Of a stretch of 5,847 nt of DNA, positions 1 to 5,533 are shown piece after piece. The stretch is taken from positions 1-5,847 of the forward strand of contig DAOWDZ010000162.1 in assembly GCA_030638765.1 (NCBI GenBank), in the 5' to 3' direction. The translations under genes and the position numbers were made by a program. Every line of letters begins with the position of its first letter. Within the stretch, counting starts at the first letter, position 1. This DNA is from Desulfocapsa sp. GTDB lineage: Bacteria; Desulfobacterota; Desulfobulbia; Desulfobulbales; Desulfocapsaceae. Below the pieces are notes generated by a model, which did not search any database, was not told where the DNA came from, and was given only the letters and a program-made list of their open reading frames with translations.

Positions 1-103
1 AACTGGTGGATATTTAATAATCGGAGAGAATGAAAACATAAGTGGTCTGCAGCAGGAACACTACTTCAAGACGTTACGGAAAAATGTATTTCAAAAGATA
101 TAA
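1..103 (+). CDS. CheR-like protein-glutamate O-methyltransferase, C-terminal end (partial)
   Basis: Only the last 33 codons are present; the frame runs from base 2 to a TAA at 101-103. The visible residues begin TGGYLIIGENENISGL and end in KNVFQKI. A Gly-Gly-Tyr-Leu-(hydrophobic)2-Gly-(His/Glu)-(Ser/Asn)-Glu stretch near the C-terminus is characteristic of CheR methyltransferases (typically GGYLFIGHSE), where it forms the last strands of the SAM-binding fold. CheR enzymes methylate glutamates on chemoreceptors in the cytoplasm using S-adenosylmethionine. The stop lies 11 bases before the next gene, and that gene's Shine-Dalgarno overlaps the stop region, so the two are probably one operon. 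Substitution of His-Ser by Glu-Asn hints at a divergent, non-canonical CheR, perhaps part of a CheB/CheR signalling cluster upstream. The family call rests on a short tail only. Confidence 0.6.
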   Translation, partial: TGGYLIIGENENISGLQQEHYFKTLRKNVFQKI

Positions 104-107
104 GGAA
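102..107 (+). promoter_or_regulatory. Ribosome binding site for the diguanylate cyclase response regulator
   Basis: AAGGAAAA follows directly on the CheR-like stop codon, with its AGGA core about 8 bases before the ATG at 115. It supports that start and suggests translational coupling with the upstream gene. Confidence 0.6.
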
Positions 108-114
108 AAAACGA

Positions 115-1389
115 ATGTTCACAATCCTCTGTATAGATGACAATGAAAACAACCTCTTTACCTTGAGCGCTATCCTGGAACAGATTGACGATATCAACAT
201 TGTCCAGTCAACAAGTGCCATGGACGGCCTCGCTGTTCTCTTAAATCAGGAAGTGGATCTGATCCTGCTTGATATCCAAATGCCGGAGATGGATGGCTTT
301 GAGGCAGCAAAACTCATCAAGGTGAATAAAAAAACAGCCCATATTCCCATTATTTTTCTTACTGCTGTATTCCACAGTGATGAATTCCAGAAAAAGGGAT
401 TTAAAATCGGTGCAATAGAGTATCTGACAAAACCCATTGATGACAACATGCTCCTCAACAAGGTTCGACTCTTTCAAAGGCTTATTGAGAGTGAAAAAAA
501 ACTTCGTCAACAAAAAGAATATATGCAGGCAATCATTGACCTGCAAAATCAGATGCTTCTGGTTATCGACAAAACACATATTGACAGCGCCAACAAACGG
601 TTTTTTGACTTTTTCGGCTATTCCAATCTGACTGCATTCACAAAAGAACAGAATTGTGTCTGTAAATTTTTTGTTGAAAAAGAGGGTTTTTTACCTCCTT
701 CAATCACAGGAACTGATAAAGAATGGTTGAAGATAATCACTAACGCCCCTCAGAAAATGCACCTGGCCATCGTCAGACGACACGACCGAGCAGATGTCAT
801 AATGTCTGTGGATGCCAACCTACTCGATGCTCAAAACGAACTGTATGTCATAAACCTCAATGACGTAACCCCAATGCACAGACTGCAGGAACAGTTTAGA
901 CACGACTCCCTGACAGATAAACTCACCGGAGCCTTTAACAGAACAAAGTTTGACGCCGTTTTTGAAAATGCGATACTGGATATTTCAAATCAGCCTTTTT
1001 CGGTAGCAATTCTGGATATTGACCACTTTAAAATGGTGAATGATGATTTTGGTCATCTTTGCGGAGACACCGTTTTACAAGAACTGGTACAGTTAATCGA
1101 AAAAAACATTCGTAAGGAAGATCTTCTTTCCCGTTGGGGCGGTGAAGAATTCACACTTATCTTTTTTACTTCACAGGATAAGATCATGGGTCTTCTGGAG
1201 AAATTGCGCAGCCTTGTGGAAAACTACTCATTTAGTGGCGTGGACAGACCGATTACTATCAGTGCAGGCGTCGGTGAATACAAAGAAGGCACTGACGACA
1301 AAAACAGCTTTCTAACAAGCATTGATGAAGCACTGTACAAAGCCAAAGAAACTGGAAGAAACCGTATTGTTACAATAGAGAAAAAATAG
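115..1389 (+). CDS. Response regulator with receiver, PAS-like and GGDEF (diguanylate cyclase) domains
   Basis: A cytoplasmic 424-residue protein predicted to make cyclic di-GMP from two GTP when its receiver is phosphorylated. Receiver domain about 1-122: acidic pair D8/D9, phospho-acceptor D53 in LLDIQMPEMDG, T83, and the conserved Lys-Pro at K106-P107. A charged helix (about 118-138) leads to a PAS-like sensor region, about 138-255, with the ANKRFFDFFGYS pattern and a CVCKFF stretch. The GGDEF domain spans about 262-424: TDKLTGAFNR, the DID metal-binding segment at 301-303, and the active-site GGEEF at 342-346. An intact allosteric I-site, RKED at 333-336, sits at the standard distance before GGEEF, implying product feedback inhibition. 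All catalytic residues look functional. The ATG is chosen from its Shine-Dalgarno and because the receiver begins immediately. It follows a CheR-like gene, so it is probably the output of that signalling operon. The partner kinase is not visible. Confidence 0.93.
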   Translation: MFTILCIDDNENNLFTLSAILEQIDDINIVQSTSAMDGLAVLLNQEVDLILLDIQMPEMDGFEAAKLIKVNKKTAHIPIIFLTAVFHSDEFQKKGFKIGAIEYLTKPIDDNMLLNKVRLFQRLIESEKKLRQQKEYMQAIIDLQNQMLLVIDKTHIDSANKRFFDFFGYSNLTAFTKEQNCVCKFFVEKEGFLPPSITGTDKEWLKIITNAPQKMHLAIVRRHDRADVIMSVDANLLDAQNELYVINLNDVTPMHRLQEQFRHDSLTDKLTGAFNRTKFDAVFENAILDISNQPFSVAILDIDHFKMVNDDFGHLCGDTVLQELVQLIEKNIRKEDLLSRWGGEEFTLIFFTSQDKIMGLLEKLRSLVENYSFSGVDRPITISAGVGEYKEGTDDKNSFLTSIDEALYKAKETGRNRIVTIEKK

Positions 1390-1410
1390 CCACGCCTGAT
1401 ATTGCAGCAT

Positions 1411-1482
1411 GAGTACAATAGTATTTTCTTGATCTGCCCCCCATCGTGACAAACACGAGATGGGGGGAGATAATGTGTACTC
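1411..1482. terminator. Large imperfect inverted repeat between convergent genes, possible bidirectional terminator
   Basis: The core stem pairs CCCCCCAT (1437-1444) with ATGGGGGG (1460-1467), continued inwards by CGTG (1445-1448) with CACG (1454-1457) across an AG bulge, leaving an ACAAA loop. Outwards, ATCT (1432-1435) pairs with AGAT (1468-1471) across one bulged G. Further out, GAGTACA (1411-1417) is the exact reverse complement of TGTACTC (1476-1482). It lies between the + strand cyclase gene and the - strand outer-membrane protein gene, where a shared terminator is expected. There is no U-tract right after the stem on either strand, so it is not a textbook intrinsic terminator. A small palindromic repeat element is an alternative. 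Confidence 0.5.
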
Positions 1483-1538
1483 TTGTTTTGGGTAGATTCA
1501 AAAGAAATTTAAATCCAGAGGGTATCTTGCAAAATATC

Positions 1539-2210
1539 CTAGAATTTATAACTTACACCCAGAGTGACAACGGGATAAAATTCATAGGAACTCAAATCAT
1601 CTTCGAGCTGCCGACGTTCCTCTTCAAGATCAGCCATAAAAGTTTCGTCGCTGGCAATAGCACCAGAGGCTTTAACATTCACATCTGCAGCACCCATGAA
1701 TGCCACACCAATATCACAAAAGAAGGTCCAGTTACTACCTTTGCTGACAGGATTTCCCCAACCTACTCCAAGGTATGGGGCAACTGAATTGTATGAAATA
1801 TCCGCTTCCAGATCACCAACATCAGCAGCAGAATACACAATATCATTGATGGTAAAAGTAGCAGTAGTATCAGATGTGGCCTGACCAGTTCCAGAAACAT
1901 TATTATCATGAACCAGAAGACCGCCTATGATTTTGAATCCTCCACCAAACAGGTGCCAATCAGCAACCATAAGCCCCGAAAACAGATTCAGATCTGCGTC
2001 ATACTCTACGCCATCGGACTCGGCGTCGATACCGTACTTAAAACTTTGTATTCCAGCACGAAAATTGAGTGTCTCCGTAAGGGAGGTGGTAATATCAACA
2101 CCAACACCAAGCGTGGAAACTTTAGCTCCCACTGCAACATCAAGGGCATAGGCGTTGGATGTTAGACCGAAAGTGACAAGTGCCAAGCTAATAACATAGA
2201 ACTTTTTCAT
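1539..2210 (-). CDS. Outer-membrane beta-barrel protein of unknown function
   Basis: A 223-residue exported protein. Residues 1-22 form a clear Sec signal peptide: MKK, a hydrophobic core, then A20-Y21-A22 as a signal peptidase I site before Leu-Asp. The mature part (about 200 residues) alternates polar and hydrophobic residues and is rich in Gly and aromatics, as in an outer-membrane barrel of roughly eight strands. It ends in TLGVSYKF, a C-terminal strand with terminal Phe that fits the BAM assembly signal. A highly charged segment at about 190-208 (LEEERRQLEDDLSSYEF) looks helical and sits just before the last strand. The start is supported by AAGGAG 9 bases upstream. It is transcribed in the same direction as the kinase genes upstream, but a 177-base gap with a palindrome suggests its own promoter. 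I recognise the barrel class, not a specific family; substrate or role is unknown. Confidence 0.8.
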   Translation of the reverse strand: MKKFYVISLALVTFGLTSNAYALDVAVGAKVSTLGVGVDITTSLTETLNFRAGIQSFKYGIDAESDGVEYDADLNLFSGLMVADWHLFGGGFKIIGGLLVHDNNVSGTGQATSDTTATFTINDIVYSAADVGDLEADISYNSVAPYLGVGWGNPVSKGSNWTFFCDIGVAFMGAADVNVKASGAIASDETFMADLEEERRQLEDDLSSYEFYPVVTLGVSYKF

Positions 2211-2219
2211 TGCTTTTTT

Positions 2220-2225
2220 CTCCTT
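2220..2225 (-). promoter_or_regulatory. Strong ribosome binding site for the outer-membrane protein
   Basis: On the - strand AAGGAG lies 9 bases before the ATG at 2210, within a purine-rich run. It is the strongest Shine-Dalgarno in the window, fits a well-expressed envelope protein, and fixes the start codon. Confidence 0.7.
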
Positions 2226-2292
2226 TTTTTGAAATGCGTTTCCCAGTTTTACATATAAAATGATGTGTATCGTTATGCTGTTTTTTTATTCG

Positions 2293-2306
2293 ATATTGCG
2301 CAATAT
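2293..2306. promoter_or_regulatory. 14-bp perfect palindrome upstream of the outer-membrane protein gene (candidate operator)
   Basis: ATATTGCGCAATAT is a perfect two-fold symmetric site, 83 bases upstream of the ATG, in the gap between the kinase fragment and the outer-membrane protein gene. Its position and symmetry fit a dimeric repressor or activator site. There is no spacer loop, so it is unlikely to act as an RNA hairpin. I could not pair it with a convincing -35/-10 promoter, and the regulator is unknown. Confidence 0.3.
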
Positions 2307-2387
2307 ATGAATCCCATACCTCAAATATATTTTGCCAACCTCAAGAACCATATTTTCATCATAAACAAAAAGAATATTTCCAGATAA

Positions 2388-3152
2388 CTATACAACCTCA
2401 TCCCGGAATTTATCAGAGTGTAGCACTTGTAAAGTTGGGTGAACAGAAGGTAACAGTACCCTGACAGTTGTTCCTTGCCCCGGAATACTCTCAACCATTA
2501 TTGCCCCATGATGTGACTGCATAATACCTGCAGTCAATGCAAGCCCAAGTCCTCTACCGACAAATCTGGTGGTATAAAAAGGTTCAAAAATTCGTAACAG
2601 ATTTTCTGGACTCATTCCATGGCCTGAATCTTCTATTTGGCAGAAAATATAATTTCCATCTTTACATTCATCAATCTGAAAATTTATAGGAAAAGAATCA
2701 TTCGTGAAATAATCAATTCCAAATTTTATTTTTATGGTTCCTATACTGTTGTCCAACGATTCAATAGCATTGATTAGTACATTCTCTATCACTTCTTTCA
2801 TTTGCTTCGGATCTACAGCACAGTTGAGTGGCCGCTCAGGTGGAGTGAAATGTAGTGAAACTGAAGGCAACATAAGGGTATTTAATGAGGTCGTACATTC
2901 TCTAACGAGTGCTTCAAGAGGAATCTCCTGAAGTTTAAATGCTCGTTGCCCTACATAATCCAACATCATGGAACCAACCTGAGATGCTCCATTGGCAGCC
3001 TTCATAGCATCAGTGGCCATCTTATATTCATTAGAATCTGCAGGCAAGGTATCTGTCATGAGTTCCAGGTTACCCTGTACTGCCATCATAGCATTGTTAA
3101 AACGATGTGCAATTGCTCCCGCCATGGTCTTTAAGCTCTCAAGTTTTTTCAA
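2388..3152 (-). CDS. Sensor histidine kinase, C-terminal catalytic half (HisKA + HATPase)
   Basis: Carries the complete catalytic core of a histidine kinase, which autophosphorylates a histidine and passes phosphate to a response regulator. Counting from the TTG at 3152: H-box AIAHRFNN with phospho-acceptor H16; N-box around N124 and N128 (ENVLINAIES); G1 box EDSGHGM with D175; F-box FEPFYTTR; G2 box GRGLGLA (199-205). The end is a short tail without a receiver. The frame stays open upstream to 3272, immediately after a TGA at 3273-3275, and those 40 extra codons encode the end of a PAS domain (IVFDGIFIDITEKK) and a coiled linker. It is therefore the in-frame continuation of the gene at 3273-4604; together they would make a normal 738-residue kinase. 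As a separate protein its best start is the TTG, with AAGGA 4 bases upstream (3157-3161), but that start is unproven. Confidence 0.75.
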   Translation of the reverse strand: MKKLESLKTMAGAIAHRFNNAMMAVQGNLELMTDTLPADSNEYKMATDAMKAANGASQVGSMMLDYVGQRAFKLQEIPLEALVRECTTSLNTLMLPSVSLHFTPPERPLNCAVDPKQMKEVIENVLINAIESLDNSIGTIKIKFGIDYFTNDSFPINFQIDECKDGNYIFCQIEDSGHGMSPENLLRIFEPFYTTRFVGRGLGLALTAGIMQSHHGAIMVESIPGQGTTVRVLLPSVHPTLQVLHSDKFRDEVV

Positions 3153-3258
3153 CTGTTCCTTTTGTAAACTTGATTCTAACTTCTGTGCCTCCAGTTTCTT
3201 CTTTTCTGTGATATCAATAAAAATACCATCAAAAACAATTTCATCCTTCTGAAATCTT

Positions 3259-3287
3259 AGTATAATATGCGCTCAAAATATAACCAA
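3259..3287 (-). promoter_or_regulatory. Sigma70-like promoter match across the kinase UGA (weak candidate)
   Basis: On the - strand TTGGTT (3287-3282) and TATACT (3264-3259) are separated by exactly 17 bases. The -10 matches the consensus at five of six positions, the -35 only at three. It could in principle transcribe the catalytic half separately, upstream of the TTG at 3152. Such matches arise easily by chance in AT-rich coding DNA. Confidence 0.2.
3273..3275 (-). other. In-frame UGA splitting one histidine kinase reading frame
   Basis: On the - strand the codons read GTT ATA TTT TGA GCG CAT ATT. Upstream and downstream frames are identical, no base is gained or lost, and the PAS consensus (GRYVQTYGKLVIF, then AHIILRFQKDEIVFDG) aligns straight across with the UGA occupying one residue position. 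From my memory of related PAS domains, this position is usually Glu, Gln, Gly or Arg. Single-base changes from GGA, CGA or AGA would create it. The full frame 2388-4604 would encode 738 residues. A nonsense mutation or base-call error is the simplest reading. The other complete genes here end in TAA or TAG. Confidence 0.8.
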
Positions 3288-4604
3288 TTTCCCGTAAGTC
3301 TGCACATACCGCCCGGTCCATTCCCAGGGGATTTGTTTTTCAACTGCCTCCTGAATAGAAGTCGACCACGACTGTCGATCGTCTTCATGAATGTTTTGTA
3401 CAAATGTTTGCAGATAGAGAGCAGGATCATCTATACATTCCAAGCCGAAGACATCACGCATCTTTGGGCTAATATAGGAGACACCAAATACTCCTGTGTT
3501 CTTAGCGTAGAATTGAAAAACAACCCCCGGGACATTTTCAGTGATAGCCTGCATTTGTTCCTTTTGCTGTGCAAGCTCCTCTGTTCTCTTTTTCACTTTC
3601 TTCTTAAGAGACTTATTCAGGTCAGCAATTGTTTGAATAAGTGATCCATAGCTGTAATATAAAATAAAGAATGCAATAATGAGAAATGAACTGCTTAAGA
3701 ACAGTGTTTTATTGAGCAACTCACGTTGTTCTGCAAGCTCTTTGTCAATATCCAGTGTTACGAAAAACACACCAAGCTGTTTGTTTTGGTAATTGAGGAC
3801 AGGAAACACAGTAAGGATTACATTTGATATGCCATTAAGCAAAACCTGCTGCCTTCCATCCTTCCAGTTTAATTGATGTTGCACGGGGAGAAACATACTT
3901 ACATCATCAGAATATACAGTATGTGATGAACACTTGAGACTTGCCCCTTCTTTCTCCTGATGCTTACAATATTCATTCAGAATCGCTACTCCTGCAACAG
4001 TCTTCAACTTACTTTGCAAAGTGTGCATTATCATATCTGGGCTGATCCCAAACTGTAGCGCACCAATATATTTATCATTATAAAAAACCGGTTGCACAAT
4101 ACGATACTGTAGAGTTTTTATTCCAGCATTAAATCCAATACGTCGTTTTTTGTCTTGATTAACTGCGACAACATCTGGCCTAAGCTTACCGATGTCGTCA
4201 CCAAACTTTTCCGGGTATCTTACCCGCAGAAAAACATGATTATCAGGAAGGATCCAGCCAAGACTAAAAAAATAAGGATTTTCCTTTTGGAGGATGGTAA
4301 ATAAGCTTTTACTTTGGCTTAACAGTTGTTTTCGATCCCGCTCTGCAAAAGCTTTAATCATTTCTTCCCTACTTGCCGAAACAGCAGGGTTTACAAAGGC
4401 TTTAATTCTCTTTTGATATCCCTGGGAAACATTTTCGAGAATGGTATCTGCCAGTAAAGAAGTGTCTTCATGCTTATTATCAAGAAATTCTTGAATTTTA
4501 TTATCTTGCTCTTGTAGAATAATGGAAACAAGGACTATACAGATGCTTATCATCAGTGCCATGACTGAGGTTACAACTTTCCATTTCATATTCATTGGCA
4601 TCAT
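3273..4604 (-). CDS. Sensor histidine kinase, N-terminal sensory half (TM, double Cache, TM, truncated PAS)
   Basis: A 443-residue sensory module in the inner membrane. TM1 is about 8-30 and TM2 about 300-320. Between them lies a periplasmic region of roughly 270 residues resembling the double-Cache type-3 sensor family: LPDNHVFLRVRYPEKFGDD (119-137), then YRIVQPVFYNDKYIGALQFG (167-186). These domains usually bind small ligands. A basic, coiled-coil linker (about 322-355, LKKKVKKRTEELAQQKEQ) connects to a PAS domain starting near 352. The PAS reaches W..TGRYVQTYGKLVIF and stops at TGA 3273-3275, about two thirds through the fold. Without the downstream part there is no kinase domain, so this product alone could sense but not signal. 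The start is uncertain: ATGs at 4604, 4601, 4595 and 4589 all precede TM1 and none has a good Shine-Dalgarno. Transcribed divergently from the pseudouridine synthase gene. Confidence 0.75.
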   Translation of the reverse strand: MMPMNMKWKVVTSVMALMISICIVLVSIILQEQDNKIQEFLDNKHEDTSLLADTILENVSQGYQKRIKAFVNPAVSASREEMIKAFAERDRKQLLSQSKSLFTILQKENPYFFSLGWILPDNHVFLRVRYPEKFGDDIGKLRPDVVAVNQDKKRRIGFNAGIKTLQYRIVQPVFYNDKYIGALQFGISPDMIMHTLQSKLKTVAGVAILNEYCKHQEKEGASLKCSSHTVYSDDVSMFLPVQHQLNWKDGRQQVLLNGISNVILTVFPVLNYQNKQLGVFFVTLDIDKELAEQRELLNKTLFLSSSFLIIAFFILYYSYGSLIQTIADLNKSLKKKVKKRTEELAQQKEQMQAITENVPGVVFQFYAKNTGVFGVSYISPKMRDVFGLECIDDPALYLQTFVQNIHEDDRQSWSTSIQEAVEKQIPWEWTGRYVQTYGKLVIF

Positions 4605-4648
4605 AAGCAGGTATTAACAAGTGACTATTTCGATTTTTAGAACTTTAC

Positions 4649-4663
4649 TTCATTTGTAATGAA
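4649..4663. promoter_or_regulatory. TTCATT-N3-AATGAA palindrome upstream of the kinase (candidate operator)
   Basis: Six-base arms in perfect inverted symmetry around TGT, 45 bases before the kinase start at 4604. The place and size fit a regulator binding site, but AT-rich arms of this length occur by chance. No promoter elements for the kinase were convincing. Confidence 0.2.
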
Positions 4664-4690
4664 CCACCGTCACATTAATTTTGTGCGATA

Positions 4691-4766
4691 ATTTAAACAT
4701 TTCCAACAATACTTTGACCACGTTTAACACGTTTGAGTCTATCAGCATTATCTGAAATGTTCAAAC
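4691..4766. repeat. Cluster of GTTTRA-like motifs in the divergent intergenic region
   Basis: ATTTAAACATTTC (4691-4703) is inverted at GAAATGTTCAAAC (4754-4766) with two mismatches. Between them, CGTTTAA (4721) and CGTTTGA (4730) are tandem copies nine bases apart. This 267-base gap (4605-4871) separates the divergent kinase and pseudouridine synthase genes, so it should hold both promoters. TTGACC (4714-4719) and an extended -10-like TGCGATAAT (4684-4692) are present, but neither pairs with a good partner element. Confidence 0.3.
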
Positions 4767-4871
4767 CTGAATCACCATTCATTGCTAATAATGCACACTA
4801 ATGGCAATACCAATCATAAGAGCAACACGATTAGTCGAGATACATCCCGAGCATACCCAGGTAAATTTTCT

Positions 4872-5507
4872 ATGAAAACAATGCAGGTAATTTATGAAGA
4901 GTCTGAATTTGTCGTGGTCGTAAAATCCAGCGGGCTGCTCTCGGTTCCCGGACGTGGTCCGAAAAACCAGGATTGTGTCACCGAGCGGGTAAAAGCGTTG
5001 TATCCAGGCTGCATCGAACAACCATCAGTGCACCGACTGGATATGGACACCTCTGGGCTGCTGGTGATCGCTCGAACCAAAGAGGTACATCGTAACATCT
5101 CCATTCAGTTTCAGGAGCGTGAGGTAAACAAACGTTATATAGCCATTCTCGATGGCAAGCTAGATGGCGAGGAAGGTATCATCGAACTTCCCTTCCGCGT
5201 CGACATTGATAACAGACCTCATCAAATCTACGATCCTGTTCATGGAAAGGTTGGAATTACCCACTGGAAAAAACTTCTGGTAAAAGATGGCAAAACACGA
5301 ATCGAATTCAAACCCATCACCGGAAGAACGCATCAGCTTAGGGTTCACGCCGCTTCCGAACACGGCCTTGGAATTCCTATTGTTGGCGATCCACTCTACG
5401 GAACCGGGGTCGGCCCAGGATTGATGAAGCTTCATGCCTGTTATCTTTCCTTTGCTCACCCAAGGACTGGCGAGAGTCTCGAATTTCACTCTGAGCCTCT
5501 GTTCTAA
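4872..5507 (+). CDS. rluA: RluA-family RNA pseudouridine synthase
   Basis: Isomerises specific uridines in structured RNA to pseudouridine; E. coli RluA acts on 23S rRNA and some tRNAs, but the target here is not shown. The predicted protein has 211 residues, close to E. coli RluA (219), with no S4 RNA-binding domain. Motif I is SGLLSVPGRG; motif II is SVHRLDMDTSG with catalytic Asp at residue 57; the later KPITGRTHQLRVHAA and IPIVGDPLYGTG motifs are intact, as is the C-terminal LHACYLSFAHP. The frame is open from an ATG at 4782, but the extra 30 residues have no family resemblance. The ATG at 4872 has AGGT nine bases upstream and begins just before the core, so I prefer it. The next gene starts 26 bases after the stop, suggesting an operon. 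Assignment to the family is secure; orthology to RluA rather than another subfamily is likely, not proven. Confidence 0.88.
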   Translation: MKTMQVIYEESEFVVVVKSSGLLSVPGRGPKNQDCVTERVKALYPGCIEQPSVHRLDMDTSGLLVIARTKEVHRNISIQFQEREVNKRYIAILDGKLDGEEGIIELPFRVDIDNRPHQIYDPVHGKVGITHWKKLLVKDGKTRIEFKPITGRTHQLRVHAASEHGLGIPIVGDPLYGTGVGPGLMKLHACYLSFAHPRTGESLEFHSEPLF

Positions 5508-5533
5508 TTTTTTTACCGGGTCATTTTATTGCC

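Noticed and set aside
1437..1467. Classical intrinsic terminator
   Set aside because: The GC stem is strong, but no U-run follows on either strand, so only a tentative terminator-like label is given.
1446..1787. 113-codon open frame on the + strand
   Set aside because: It begins inside the inverted repeat and runs antisense to the outer-membrane protein gene, with no ribosome binding site or family resemblance.
3273..3275. Alternative genetic code with UGA as a sense codon
   Set aside because: The other long genes contain no in-frame UGA and use TGG for Trp; a reassigned code would put UGA in many genes.
3267..3644. 125-codon open frame on the + strand
   Set aside because: It lies antisense to the kinase PAS and linker coding region, has no recognisable domain, and its composition follows the opposite strand's codons.
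4782..4871. 30-residue N-terminal extension of the pseudouridine synthase
   Set aside because: The sequence is polar, resembles no RluA N-terminus, and the ATG at 4872 gives a normal family length.
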